This document shows positions 8,172 through 17,431 of a DNA stretch of 64,000 bases, one piece after another. Below the pieces are notes generated by a model. It was not told the DNA's origin, searched no databases, and saw nothing but the letters and a program-made list of their open reading frames with translations. The stretch is from Hyphococcus flavus. GTDB lineage: Bacteria; Pseudomonadota; Alphaproteobacteria; Caulobacterales; Parvularculaceae. The stretch is taken from assembly GCF_028748065.1 (NCBI RefSeq), contig NZ_CP118166.1, positions 1,627,501-1,691,500 on the forward strand, written 5' to 3'. Numbering within the stretch: position 1 is the stretch's first letter; each line of letters opens with the position of its first letter. The translations under genes were made by a program, and so were the position numbers.

Positions 8172-9086
8172 CTACCCCCACGGCCCCTTCCGCGCGCCCT
8201 CAAACGGCGACGGGCCGTCCGGGTCGAGGCGAACGCGTCCGCCGCCGTGCATGTCCATCAGCCGGTCTATGCGGTTCTGCGTCGCCGGGTGCGTAGAAAA
8301 GAGATTGTCGCGGCCCTTGCCCGACAACGGATTGATGATCATCAGTTGCCCGGTTTCCGGGTGACGCTCAGCCGTCTCGTTGGGAATTTGCGCTGCGCCT
8401 TGAGAAATTTTCGCAAGCGCTGACGCAAGCCATTCAGGATGGCCGCAGATTTCGGCGCCCATGCGGTCGGCCTCATATTCGCGGCCGCGGCTGATCGCCA
8501 TCTGCACCAGCGCCGCCGCCATGGGCGCGAGGATCATGATTGCAATGGCGCCGATAATGCCGCCGGCATTGTTGCGGTTGCCTCCGAAAAACAGCGCGAA
8601 ATTCGCCAGCATGGTGATCGCGCCGGCGATGGTCGCGGTGATGGTCATGGTCAGCGTGTCGCGGTTTTTCACATGCGCCAGTTCATGCGCCATGACGCCG
8701 GCGAGTTCTTTATCATCGAGAATGCGCAACAGGCCGGTGGTCGCCGCGACGGCGGCGTTTTCCGGATTGCGGCCGGTGGCGAAAGCGTTCGGCTGGGCAT
8801 TATCGATGATATAGATTTTCGGCTCGGGGATCTGTGCGTTTACCGCAAGATCCTTGGTCATCTTCGCATAACGCCGGACAGCGCCTGAGGCGTGGTTTTC
8901 GTCCACTTCCTCGGCGCGGTACATTTTCAGCACCATCTTGTCGGAATTCCAGTAGGCCCAGGCGTTCGTGCCCGCCGCGAACAGAAAAGCAAGCGCCATC
9001 CCGCCAGTACCGCCGATCATGAAGCCGACCCCCATGAAAAGCGCCGTCAGAGCGGCGAGCAGCATGCCGGTGCGAAGCGTGTTCAT
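8172..9086 (-). CDS. htpX: Zinc metalloprotease HtpX (M48B)
   Basis: An integral inner-membrane endopeptidase that degrades damaged membrane proteins. The zinc site HELAH is at residues 134-138, with the third ligand in [11 protein letters not shown]. Two N-terminal helices (about 8-25 and 28-46) and two more after the HELAH site match the family layout. I start at ATG 9086, which has GGAAG upstream and gives the classical [13 protein letters not shown] beginning. An upstream extension of 58 residues is unlike HtpX. It is divergent from the SDHAF4-like gene, with a 69-nt shared control region. Confidence 0.93.
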   Translation of the reverse strand: MNTLRTGMLLAALTALFMGVGFMIGGTGGMALAFLFAAGTNAWAYWNSDKMVLKMYRAEEVDENHASGAVRRYAKMTKDLAVNAQIPEPKIYIIDNAQPNAFATGRNPENAAVAATTGLLRILDDKELAGVMAHELAHVKNRDTLTMTITATIAGAITMLANFALFFGGNRNNAGGIIGAIAIMILAPMAAALVQMAISRGREYEADRMGAEICGHPEWLASALAKISQGAAQIPNETAERHPETGQLMIINPLSGKGRDNLFSTHPATQNRIDRLMDMHGGGRVRLDPDGPSPFEGARKGPWG

Positions 9087-9155
9087 CGTTTCTTCCAAGT
9101 CCTTTATCCGCGAAAGACGAGACCTTATATGATGCTTCAAGAGGAGTGCTTCAAT

Positions 9156-9359
9156 ATGACTGACGCCAAGGAAAATCCGGGCGAGGAAGAGCGGCTGCAA
9201 GAGCTGCCCGCTGCGGCGCGGCGCGCGCTCGCTGAGGCCGAGGAACGCCGCAAGGCGCAAAAAGCCGCCGATGGGCCGAAGGAAATCAACGGCCCGAAAG
9301 GCGAAGAGCCCACCCGCTATGGCGACTGGGAACGGAACGGACGCGCCGTCGATTTTTAA
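9156..9359 (+). CDS. Succinate dehydrogenase assembly factor 4-like protein (DUF1674)
   Basis: A 67-residue soluble protein whose C-terminal half carries the strongly conserved [17 protein letters not shown]...DF signature of DUF1674/SDHAF4. The family binds flavinylated SdhA and protects it before complex II assembly. The N-terminal half is a charged helix. ATG 9156 has GAGGAG nine nt upstream; in-frame ATGs at 9129 and 9132 have no such site. No sdh genes are nearby, as is usual. Confidence 0.88.
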   Translation: MTDAKENPGEEERLQELPAAARRALAEAEERRKAQKAADGPKEINGPKGEEPTRYGDWERNGRAVDF

Positions 9360-9501
9360 ACCGCATCGAGCGATTTACCGCGCCAGCGCTTCCAATGAGC
9401 GAATAAACCTTGCGGGCGCGGCCACGCGACCCTTACCTTTCCCCTGAACCGGCGCCCATAAGCCGGACGTGATAAATTCATGAGAGAAAAGGAGGCTTCG
9501 C

Positions 9502-10464
9502 GTGAAAGCGCGGAGAGGGCGGGGGCCTATGACTGCAATTGAAACAGAAAACCTGCGTAAGCGGTTTCGCGGCGTCAACGCAGTGGACGGCGTCGATTTA
9601 TCCGTGCCCGAAGGCGCGATATTCGGCTTTCTCGGTCCCAATGGCGCCGGCAAGACGACGACGATCCGCTTGCTGCTCGGCCTGCTGCGCCCTAATCGCG
9701 GGCGCATTGCGCTGTTTGGTGAGAACCTCAAAAGCCGCCGTACGAAGGCGCTAAAGTCCGTAGGCGTCGCATTCGAAACGCCCGCCCATTACGAGCATCT
9801 TACAGGCCGCGAAAATCTCGACATCACGCGGCGATTGCTCAATCTCGATAAATCGGAAATCGATCGCGTCCTCGAAACCGTCGAACTTAAATATGTCGAA
9901 AATCGCCTCGTGCGGAAATACTCCCTCGGCATGCGTCACCGTCTGGGCCTGGCGCGCGCACTGTTGGGGCGGCCGAAGCTGTTGATTTTTGATGAACCCA
10001 CCAACGGGCTCGATCCCGTCGGCATTCGCGAGATGCGTGAGTTTATCAAGACGCTGCCTGAACGCACAGGCGCAACCGTTTTCGTTTCGTCCCATCACCT
10101 TGCTGAAATCGAACAGATGGCTTCCCATGTGGCGGTCATCAATCTCGGTCAGATTGTGTTTCAGGGCGATATGAAGGAGCTGCGCGGGCTGCATGCGCCA
10201 AGGCTGGAGCTTGCATGCTCCGATCCGGGCGGGGCGGCGTCGCTTTTGTCCGGCAGCGGAAAACAAACGCAAACGCGTGGTGGCCGGCTGGTGCTGGAAC
10301 TCGCCAGCGCTGACGAGGCGGAGCGCGAAGCGGCGGAAATCAACCGCCATCTCGTCGGCGCCGGTTTTGACATACATCATTTGGCGATTGCGCCATGGAC
10401 GCTGGAAGAGCTGTTCCTGCAGCTTGTGGGCGCCAAGCCGACAATCCGCTCCGACGCGGCTTGA
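9502..10464 (+). CDS. ABC transporter ATP-binding protein
   Basis: A 320-residue ATPase with Walker A GPNGAGKTTT (45-54), signature YSLGMRHRLGLARALL, Walker B LLIFDEPTNGLDP and the switch histidine in VSSHHLAEIE. The C-terminal extra domain is like that of BcrA/CcmA-type exporters. Two starts compete. GTG 9502 follows a perfect AAAAGGAGG with a 6-nt spacer, and I chose it for that reason. ATG 9529 gives the more typical N-terminus MTAIETENL. It pairs with the ABC-2 permease 11 nt downstream. Substrate unknown; antibiotic or lipid export is typical. Confidence 0.87.
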   Translation: MKARRGRGPMTAIETENLRKRFRGVNAVDGVDLSVPEGAIFGFLGPNGAGKTTTIRLLLGLLRPNRGRIALFGENLKSRRTKALKSVGVAFETPAHYEHLTGRENLDITRRLLNLDKSEIDRVLETVELKYVENRLVRKYSLGMRHRLGLARALLGRPKLLIFDEPTNGLDPVGIREMREFIKTLPERTGATVFVSSHHLAEIEQMASHVAVINLGQIVFQGDMKELRGLHAPRLELACSDPGGAASLLSGSGKQTQTRGGRLVLELASADEAEREAAEINRHLVGAGFDIHHLAIAPWTLEELFLQLVGAKPTIRSDAA

Positions 10465-10475
10465 GGAGAGAGAAA

Positions 10476-11288
10476 ATGTTTAATTCCATCTATGTCGAAC
10501 TCCTCAAACTGAAGCGATCGAAAATCATGATCGTCACGCTTGCCGGGCCGGGCCTTGTGGCGCTGTTGTTTTTTGCGCTGCAGGCGAGCGGCGCGAACTT
10601 AAGAGCGTGGCCGTTTTATTTCTTTGCCGGGTTCACTGCCTGGGCGACATTCATGTTGCCGCTCACCGCAACGATTATCGCAACGCTTGTGGCGCAACTC
10701 GAACACGGTCCGAAAACCTGGGCGCATTTGCTGGCGCTCCCCGTTCCGAAATGGCGCGTGTTTGCGGCAAAGGCGGTGGTGACGCTCGGGTTGATCGCGT
10801 TCATGAGTGTGCTCACCGGCGCGCTGCTTGCCTTTGGCGGGTGGCTGGCGGGCCAGCTTAATCCTGAAAACAAATTGATCGATCCGGCGCCGTTGATCGG
10901 TCTTGCCGAAACCATGATGACCGATGACGACGAAATGTTCGGCGGCGAGATGGACATGGTGCTGCTCGCCAAGAACTGGAAATGGGCGGTCGCCGAACGG
11001 CTTGCCTATATCTATCTGTCGGCGTTCCTGTTGATCGCCGTGCAGCTTTGGGCGGCGTTGAAGTTCCGCAATTTTCTCATCCCCATGGCGCTTGGCGTTG
11101 GCGGCGGGTTTATCGCGATCTTCGCCCAGACCTCGCAATACGGGATCTATTTCCCATGGCTGATGCCGTTCAATACGCTTGGCTTTATGCCGGAAAAAGT
11201 GACCATGGCGCTGTCCCTGGGGCTCGTGGGCGGGTTCGGCGCGATGTTACTGATGCTGATCGATATGAGTAGAATGCAAATAAAATAA
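10476..11288 (+). CDS. ABC-2 type permease
   Basis: A 270-residue membrane protein with six hydrophobic segments. It begins MFNSIYVELLKLKRSK, the usual elbow-helix start of ABC-2 permeases, and has a longer polar stretch (DDDEMFGGEMDM) between helices 3 and 4. Start ATG 10476 follows GAGGAGAG. It forms the membrane half of the exporter with the ATPase at 9502-10464. The stop codon lies inside a 12-bp-arm inverted repeat (11285-11316). Confidence 0.85.
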   Translation: MFNSIYVELLKLKRSKIMIVTLAGPGLVALLFFALQASGANLRAWPFYFFAGFTAWATFMLPLTATIIATLVAQLEHGPKTWAHLLALPVPKWRVFAAKAVVTLGLIAFMSVLTGALLAFGGWLAGQLNPENKLIDPAPLIGLAETMMTDDDEMFGGEMDMVLLAKNWKWAVAERLAYIYLSAFLLIAVQLWAALKFRNFLIPMALGVGGGFIAIFAQTSQYGIYFPWLMPFNTLGFMPEKVTMALSLGLVGGFGAMLLMLIDMSRMQIK

Positions 11289-11316
11289 CAATATAGAAAT
11301 ACAACTATATTGTTAT
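11285..11316. repeat. AT-rich perfect inverted repeat, 12-bp arms
   Basis: ATAACAATATAG (11285-11296) is followed by an 8-nt loop and its exact reverse complement (11305-11316). The left arm overlaps the permease stop codon and the right arm ends 32 nt before the nuclease start. The stem has few G-C pairs and no U-run on either side, so it is not a standard intrinsic terminator. It could be a mRNA 3'-end stabiliser or a protein-binding site for the next gene. Confidence 0.6.
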
Positions 11317-11347
11317 AATTCAAAATTAATGCTACTTATGCGTGCGT

Positions 11348-11773
11348 ATGTTTCGTACGCTACTGATATTGTTGTTCATGGGGGCCACCCCTGTGCATAG
11401 CGCCGGTTTTTCCGGTCCCGCATTTGACGGGCATGCGCTGGGGTCGGTGGAGCGGGTCATTGATGGCGATACGATTAAAATGCGTGTCGCCATCTGGCTC
11501 GATCAGGAAATCACTGTTGCGGTTCGCGTCGCCGGCATCGATGCGCCGGAGCTGTTTCGCCCGCGATGTGATGCGGAACGCACGCTGGCGCTCGAAGCGA
11601 AAGTTTTCGCGGAAGATTTCCTGAAAAACGGCGAGGCTGAACTAACGGACATTGAACAAGGCAAATACGCCGGGCGCGTCGTGGCGAATATCAATGCAGC
11701 AGGGGGAGATTTAGGCGCGGCGCTCGTGAGCGCCGGGCTTGCATCATCGGGAGGGAAAGGAAACTGGTGTTAG
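11348..11773 (+). CDS. Secreted thermonuclease-like protein (SNase family)
   Basis: A 141-residue protein with a signal peptide (about 1-20, ending HSAG) and a staphylococcal-nuclease fold: VERVIDGDTIKM, VRVAGIDAPEL, and GKYAGRVVANI. The Asp, Arg and Glu residues of the SNase active site are recognisable in these motifs. It probably degrades extracellular or periplasmic DNA or RNA. ATG 11348 gives a cleaner signal peptide than GTG 11342. The region upstream is AT-rich. It is convergent with the following gene. Confidence 0.8.
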   Translation: MFRTLLILLFMGATPVHSAGFSGPAFDGHALGSVERVIDGDTIKMRVAIWLDQEITVAVRVAGIDAPELFRPRCDAERTLALEAKVFAEDFLKNGEAELTDIEQGKYAGRVVANINAAGGDLGAALVSAGLASSGGKGNWC

Positions 11774-11776
11774 CCG

Positions 11777-13120
11777 CTATCGATAGAAAGTTGTTTCATT
11801 CCCGGTAAACGACCACGGTTCGTCAAGGTCAACGCATGACGTGACATCGCCGCGCGCTTCGATTTTCAAGATATCAGGCCCGCCATTGTCACTGCTTTGC
11901 TGGCGCTGCAACAGAACGACGCCATTGATCAGCGGACCGATGAAATTCGTGCGCAGCCGCTGATAGCAATGCATCTCATAATCGGTCACGTCGGCGAATG
12001 GCGTGTTGATGCGGCCTTCGCCTTTCTCGAAGGAGAGAAAATCTTCAACCGCGCCAGTCGGTGCTGCGCGTCCCGGTTTGCCGCTCGCGCTGGCGATCAT
12101 TGCCGGTTTCAGTGAGGGCAGGCGCCCATGCAGGGCAAAGATCAGCCGGTCTGGGTCGATCGCATCCGATGAAAGGGCGATCGCGCTGACCTTCGTCGTT
12201 GCTGCGTTATGGGCTGCGTCAGTAAACCATGCGCCTTGCGCGGCGTCCGGCGTGTCCACCAGCGCAGTGCGGCAGGTGTTGTCGCCCTTGGCTTTTCTGA
12301 TGCCCCATGCATCGCCCAGCTTTGCGGCCCAAGCGTCTTGTTGTTCCTTGGGCAGATAATCAAGGGCGCAGCGCGCTTTGGTCGTTTCCGGCGTAATCAG
12401 CGCCATCAGGCTCGGGCTGGCGTCAAACACCGCCGCGCGCGCGAAAGAGTTCGTACGGTATCGTTCGGGCCGGGCGAGCGTCGCCGGTTTTGCGCCAAGG
12501 TCATGCAGGCCAACATCAAAGCCGTCGCTTGTACCGATGACGTCGCCGGTTTTAACACGTACGCGTGTTTCCAGCGCCATGTGATCGGGCGAACCGAACT
12601 CCGAAAACGCGCGCAAGCCGCCGGCGCGCTCCAGCAATCCAACATCGATGTCGTCAATTCGGTCATAATAAAACGAGATGTTCTCACACGATCTGAAATG
12701 CACTGTCCATGAAAGCCCCTCGGCGCGGCCGTAAGGGTCGCGTTCCACATGGCGTTCAATAGCGACGATGTCGGCGCGCGCCGGCGCAAGCGCCGTCGTT
12801 TCGATGCGCTCAAAAGCTTTTTCGCCTGAGCGGGTGTTGATGCGGATGTAAGGGGCGGGCAACGTTTCGCCGGGCGCGGTGACGCCGCCGAGCGGTGAGA
12901 CGGAAAGGACATCAGCGACCGGCGCGAACGGTCCGGCAAGCGCCGGCTCGCCGATGGCGCAGGCGCGGGCCGCCATGGGCGCGCCGTCAGCCTTGGCGGC
13001 GAAATCAGCCGCGCCCTCGACGAGCTTGGACCCGGCTTTCGGCCACGCAATCGCGGCGCCCAACAGCGCGGCTGTAAACAGCGCTGCGGCAACCCTCGTT
13101 GCATAACCGGAATGATGCAT
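11777..13120 (-). CDS. Exported protein of unknown function, 447 residues
   Basis: An N-terminal hydrophobic segment (about residues 9-26, AAALFTAALLGAAIAW) is followed by a soluble domain with about eight cysteines, suggesting a periplasmic, disulfide-containing or anchored protein. Residues around 167-185 (RVRVKTGDVIGTSDGFDVGLHDLG) resemble the M23/LytM or biotinyl-like beta-hairpin, but no zinc-site HxGxD/HxH set is visible. It is therefore not called a peptidase. I do not recognise a family. The gene stands alone, convergent with the nuclease and divergent from the zinc peptidase. Confidence 0.7.
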   Translation of the reverse strand: MHHSGYATRVAAALFTAALLGAAIAWPKAGSKLVEGAADFAAKADGAPMAARACAIGEPALAGPFAPVADVLSVSPLGGVTAPGETLPAPYIRINTRSGEKAFERIETTALAPARADIVAIERHVERDPYGRAEGLSWTVHFRSCENISFYYDRIDDIDVGLLERAGGLRAFSEFGSPDHMALETRVRVKTGDVIGTSDGFDVGLHDLGAKPATLARPERYRTNSFARAAVFDASPSLMALITPETTKARCALDYLPKEQQDAWAAKLGDAWGIRKAKGDNTCRTALVDTPDAAQGAWFTDAAHNAATTKVSAIALSSDAIDPDRLIFALHGRLPSLKPAMIASASGKPGRAAPTGAVEDFLSFEKGEGRINTPFADVTDYEMHCYQRLRTNFIGPLINGVVLLQRQQSSDNGGPDILKIEARGDVTSCVDLDEPWSFTGNETTFYR

Positions 13121-13318
13121 AGCCAGACCCCCAAAATCCCCTGAGCCTGATTATCACGCAACCAACCTCTATGCCAAAATCCTATGGCGGCCCGGTTGAG
13201 TCAAGCAGCGCCGAGCTGCCGAAAATGGCTTAAAAGCTCGACAAACCGGCGATTATCCGGCTTATCTGGCGCTCCGGATTGGTTAATGCGGGCTCTAGGG
13301 ACGCGAAAGGCGGGGAAA

Positions 13319-14200
13319 ATGGTGAAATGGCGCGGACGGCGGCAGAGCCGCAATGTGGAGGATCGGCGTGGTGCGGCGGCCGCTGGCGGTGCTGGGATCA
13401 TCCTCATGCTTTTGCGGTTCATCATCGGCCGCTTCGGCATTCGCGGGATCATTCTCCTCGTGCTGATCGGGGGCGGGCTCTACATGGCGGGCGTCAATCC
13501 GCTAGCGCTTCTTCAGGGGCAGACGGGCACGCAACAAGTCGCCGAGCCGGTTGATGATGAGACCTCTCAATTTGTTCGCGTTATCCTTGCGGAGACGGAA
13601 GACGTGTGGTCGCAGCTCTTTGCTGAGGCTGGCGGCGACTATCCGGAACCGACGCTGGTGATGTTTTCCGGCAGCGTATCGTCCGCATGCGGATATGCTT
13701 CCGCCGCCGTTGGTCCGTTTTACTGCCCGGCGGATCAAAAGCTCTACCTTGACGCCAGCTTTTTTCAGGAGCTAGCGCAGCGCTTCGGCGCGCCGGGCGA
13801 CTTCGCCGCCGCTTACGTCATCGCTCACGAGGTCGGCCATCATGTTCAGACGGTGACAGGCATCTCGAACCAGGTACGTTCCGCGCAACAACGCGCGCAA
13901 GGCGAGGGGGAATCGAACGCTTTGCAGGTGAGGATGGAGCTGCAAGCCGATTGCTATGCAGGCGTCTGGGCGCACTATGCGGACCGTACATCAAACCTGC
14001 TCGATGACGGCGATATTGAAGAGGGCCTCGCCGCCGCTGAAGCCATCGGCGACGATACGCTGCAACGAAACGCCGGCCGCCGCGTCACGCCCGAAAGCTT
14101 CACCCACGGCACCTCCGCCCAGCGCCAGCGCTGGTTCACCAACGGTTACCGCACGGGCGACGTCGCAGCTTGCGATACGTTTAATGTGAGTGTGCTCTAA
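13319..14200 (+). CDS. Neutral zinc metallopeptidase (YpfJ family)
   Basis: 293 residues. The N-terminus is basic (VKWRGRRQSRNVEDRRG), followed by a single membrane helix at about 35-60 and a catalytic domain with HEVGHH at 170-175 and the downstream ELQADCYAGVWAH third-ligand motif. This layout is that of the YpfJ/putative neutral zinc metallopeptidase family, whose substrates are unknown. I start at ATG 13319, preceded by GGCGGGGAAA. A 45-residue upstream extension is arginine-rich and unlikely. It ends 2 nt from the convergent TrkH-like gene. Confidence 0.88.
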   Translation: MVKWRGRRQSRNVEDRRGAAAAGGAGIILMLLRFIIGRFGIRGIILLVLIGGGLYMAGVNPLALLQGQTGTQQVAEPVDDETSQFVRVILAETEDVWSQLFAEAGGDYPEPTLVMFSGSVSSACGYASAAVGPFYCPADQKLYLDASFFQELAQRFGAPGDFAAAYVIAHEVGHHVQTVTGISNQVRSAQQRAQGEGESNALQVRMELQADCYAGVWAHYADRTSNLLDDGDIEEGLAAAEAIGDDTLQRNAGRRVTPESFTHGTSAQRQRWFTNGYRTGDVAACDTFNVSVL

Positions 14201-14202
14201 AC

Positions 14203-15678
14203 TCACCCCCGCCAGAAGGCGGGCGAGAGGATCACCAGGATCGTGAAAAATTCGAGCCGGCCGAGCAGCATGCCGGCGCTCATGGCGAGTTTCGCGGCGT
14301 CAGGCAGGCTGGCGAAATTCCCCGAGGGTCCGACAATAGGGCCAAGCCCCGGCCCAACATTCGCGATCGCCGTGCCTGCTGATGAAATCGCCGTCAGCGT
14401 GTCGAGGCCTAGCCCGGCGAGCACGACAGCAAGGCTCGCAAACGTTGCGAAATAAACAAAGAAAAAACTCAACACCGAAACAAAAACGTCATCGGTCAAT
14501 GGCCGCTGATTATACCGCGCCACAAAAACTCCGTTCGGATGCGCGAGACGTTTGGCGTAAACGACGAGCGCCGCCAGCGCCACCTGAAACCGGAACACTT
14601 TCATACCGCAGGAGGTCGACCCGGCGCAGCCGCCGATAAACATGATGCAAAAGAAAAAGCCGACCGCGAACGGGCCCCATGCATTGTAGTCGGTCGTGGC
14701 GTAGCCCGTGCCGGTCATGATCGATACGACATTAAAGATCGCCAGCCGAAAGGCCGTAAACGGATCAATATCGTCGAATATGTTCAAAACGCGAAACATC
14801 ATCAGCACTGTCAACACTGTGACGATGGTGATGAAAAACCGGATCTGACTGTCGGTGAAAAGCCGCTTCCATGCGCCGCGCAGGATCGCTACGAGAAAAA
14901 TCCCGAACGGCAGCGACCCGATAATCATGAACACAGTGACCACAAGATCAAGCGGCGCGCGCCCGACCGTCAGGAACGCGCCAAGCGATGCGTCGCGTGT
15001 TGAAAAACCGCCCGTGGCCACGGTTGTCATGGCATGGTTCAGCGCGTGCCAGGCGGGCATGCCGAAACCCCACAACATGACGAAGCAAAGTGCGGTGAAG
15101 AAAAGATAGATCAGCGACAGGGCGATCGAATAATTCGTGGCGTTGGCCATGAATTTTTCCGACGTGTCCCACGCCTCGCTCTTGAAGATCTGCATGCCGC
15201 CGACCTTCAGGATCGGCAGAACCGCGAACGCCATGATGATGATGCCGACGCCGCCGAACCATTGCAGCATGGAGCGCCATAAAAGCGCGCCGGGCGGTGC
15301 ATCATCCAGGTTTGTGACGATCGTGGAGCCGGTGGTGGTCAATCCAGACATGGCTTCGAAAAAAGCGTCCACATAACCGATATCCAGCCCGCCGAGTGCG
15401 AGTGGAATAGCGGCGAAAACAACAAGTGCTGTCCAGCTTGCGCCGGTCAGTAAAAAGCCTTCACGGATGCCGATGGAATCAATCCGGCCCCAGCTCGCCG
15501 CCGCCGCGCCGCCGCCCATAAAAATCGCCGCCGTGGCGCCGATCGCAAATGACGACCAGTCCGCGCGGTGAACCGCATCCTGAGACAGAAGATCCGTCAG
15601 CATCGGGAGCAGCATGGTCACGCCCAGCGCGGCCACAAGCGCGCCCGTAACCAGAAAGACGGGGCGAAGATTCAGCAT
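14203..15678 (-). CDS. trkH: Potassium uptake protein, TrkH/KtrB family
   Basis: A 491-residue integral membrane protein with ten or more hydrophobic segments and four pore-loop repeats. Filter-like motifs include TTTGSTIV, ATGGFSTRDAS, GTGYATTDYNAWG and GTAIANVGPGLG, each with the conserved glycine of Trk/Ktr/HKT channels. It conducts potassium (and sodium in some members) with a cytosolic TrkA-type regulator, which is not in this window. The length matches TrkH. Start ATG 15678 begins MLNLRPVFLV, as is usual. Confidence 0.92.
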   Translation of the reverse strand: MLNLRPVFLVTGALVAALGVTMLLPMLTDLLSQDAVHRADWSSFAIGATAAIFMGGGAAAASWGRIDSIGIREGFLLTGASWTALVVFAAIPLALGGLDIGYVDAFFEAMSGLTTTGSTIVTNLDDAPPGALLWRSMLQWFGGVGIIIMAFAVLPILKVGGMQIFKSEAWDTSEKFMANATNYSIALSLIYLFFTALCFVMLWGFGMPAWHALNHAMTTVATGGFSTRDASLGAFLTVGRAPLDLVVTVFMIIGSLPFGIFLVAILRGAWKRLFTDSQIRFFITIVTVLTVLMMFRVLNIFDDIDPFTAFRLAIFNVVSIMTGTGYATTDYNAWGPFAVGFFFCIMFIGGCAGSTSCGMKVFRFQVALAALVVYAKRLAHPNGVFVARYNQRPLTDDVFVSVLSFFFVYFATFASLAVVLAGLGLDTLTAISSAGTAIANVGPGLGPIVGPSGNFASLPDAAKLAMSAGMLLGRLEFFTILVILSPAFWRG

Positions 15679-15728
15679 GGTGTCAGCCGGCCATTAAAGC
15701 TGCGAGGAGCCGTTAAGTGCGTGCAGTA

Positions 15729-16148
15729 TTAGTGGACTTGACGCAATTCATGCGGACTGTCGAGGGAGAACGCCGGAATATCGACGTCGAACAGCTCGCC
15801 GTCATTGGCTTCCATGCCGTAAGCGCCGACCATCAGGCCCGACGGCGTCGCAAGCGGCGCGCCGGAAGTATATTCAAAGCCTTCCCCGGGACGAATCACC
15901 GGCTGCTCGCCGACAACGCCGTCACCAGCGACAACATCGGTCTGTCCGCGCGAATCGGTGATGCGCCAATACCGCGTGCGCAGTTGCACCGCCGTGTTTG
16001 ATTCGTTGTTGATACGAACCGTGTATGCCCACACATAGCGTGGTTCATCCGGGTCCGACTGGTCTTCAAGGTAATGCGGACTGACGCTGACGCGGATGCC
16101 GCGCGTCACGCTTTCATAGGTTTGGCCTTTACGTTCATCCCCGGCCAT
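15729..16148 (-). CDS. apaG: ApaG protein (DUF525)
   Basis: 139 residues of the fibronectin-type ApaG fold: [39 protein letters not shown] and the [22 protein letters not shown] core. ApaG has been linked to Co2+/Mg2+ homeostasis, but its biochemical role is unclear. ATG 16148 gives the usual family length. ATG 16208 would add 20 residues and lacks a ribosome-binding site. It is divergent from the dCTP deaminase gene. Confidence 0.9.
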   Translation of the reverse strand: MAGDERKGQTYESVTRGIRVSVSPHYLEDQSDPDEPRYVWAYTVRINNESNTAVQLRTRYWRITDSRGQTDVVAGDGVVGEQPVIRPGEGFEYTSGAPLATPSGLMVGAYGMEANDGELFDVDIPAFSLDSPHELRQVH

Positions 16149-16319
16149 GGCGCCGCCCTGCAACTCAATCACTTGGAACCCCGCTTTCGGCGACAATCTA
16201 ATCTGCATCGCGAGAGAACGCCAGCGTTCGCCAAAAATTCAAGCGCCCGGGGAAAAGCATCGCGATGCTGCACGCAAAGGCCACTTGCCATTGGCGCGAG
16301 CCGAAGGCAAACGAAACGG

Positions 16320-17402
16320 ATGCGACACGAAAATTACAACGATGGCGTGTTGCCAATGGAGGCAATCGCCGCGCTGATGAAATCAGGCGGGCTGAAAGGC
16401 GCCGACGCGACCCGCCTACAGCCGGCGAGCCTCGACTTGACGCTCGGCGCGCGGGCGTGGCGCGTGCGCGCATCGTTTTTGCCGTCGCGCTTGCGGACGG
16501 TAGCCGCCCGCCTCGATGACGGGCTCGCCATGCAGCAAATGGACCTGGGCGCCGGCGCCGTTTTTGAACGCGGCTGCGTCTACCTCGTCGAGCTGAATGA
16601 GCGTCTTGCGTTACCCGAACATGTGAAAGGCGCCGCCAACCCGAAAAGCTCAACTGGCCGTATCGATGTTTTTGTGCGGCTGGTGACAGACTATGGCGCG
16701 GCGTTCGATGAAATTCCGGCCGGTTATGACGGGCCGCTTTACGCAGAGATCAGTCCACGGACGTTTTCCATTCTCGCGCGGCGCGGCTCAAGCCTCAACC
16801 AGTTGCGATTGAAAGCGGGCTCATGCCGATTGGATGACGAAGCGCTCGAGGCGTTGCATGCGTCGGCGCCGCTGGTCGATGGTCCCGCAAATATTTCCGG
16901 CGGGCTCGGACTTTCCGTTTCACTGGCCGGTGATGACGGCATGATCGGCTGGCGCGCGCGCCGTCATTCGGCGTTGATCGATGTCGATAAAGTCGGCGCC
17001 CTTGACCCGAATGAATATTTCGAACCGATTGCGCCGCCGAAAACCGGCTTTATCATTCTTGATCCGGATGAGTTTTATATCCTCGCGTCAAAAGAAGCGT
17101 TGGCCGTGCCGCCGGATTACGCTGCCGAGATGACGCCGATCAGTCCCGGGCTGGGCGAATTTCGCGTGCATTACGCTGGATTCTTCGATCCCGGCTTCGG
17201 CTGGTCGGAACAGGGCGTCAACGGATCGCGCGGGGTATTGGAGGTGCGCAGCCACGATGCGCCGTTTGTCCTCGAAGACGGTCAGCTTGTGGCCCGGCTC
17301 GTCTATGAGAAAATGGCGGCGCGCCCGGCAAGGCTTTACGGGGGCGATCTTAAATCGAATTACCAGGGCCAGGGCCTCAAGCTCTCGAAGCATTTTCGGT
17401 AA
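16320..17402 (+). CDS. dcd: 2'-deoxycytidine 5'-triphosphate deaminase (long alphaproteobacterial form)
   Basis: A 360-residue enzyme that converts dCTP to dUTP for thymidylate synthesis. It contains two Dcd-like halves. The first shows ATRLQPASLDLTLG and the trimeric active-site motif KSSTGRIDVFVRLVTDYG; the second shows GVLEVRSHDAPFVLEDGQLVARLVYEKM. Typical bacterial Dcd has about 190 residues, so this is the fused long form. ATG 16320 gives the expected length; the frame is open further upstream but that part is not conserved-looking. It is divergent from apaG. Confidence 0.9.
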   Translation: MRHENYNDGVLPMEAIAALMKSGGLKGADATRLQPASLDLTLGARAWRVRASFLPSRLRTVAARLDDGLAMQQMDLGAGAVFERGCVYLVELNERLALPEHVKGAANPKSSTGRIDVFVRLVTDYGAAFDEIPAGYDGPLYAEISPRTFSILARRGSSLNQLRLKAGSCRLDDEALEALHASAPLVDGPANISGGLGLSVSLAGDDGMIGWRARRHSALIDVDKVGALDPNEYFEPIAPPKTGFIILDPDEFYILASKEALAVPPDYAAEMTPISPGLGEFRVHYAGFFDPGFGWSEQGVNGSRGVLEVRSHDAPFVLEDGQLVARLVYEKMAARPARLYGGDLKSNYQGQGLKLSKHFR

Positions 17403-17431
17403 ATTTATGCTTTGTAAGAGCTTGTTACCGC

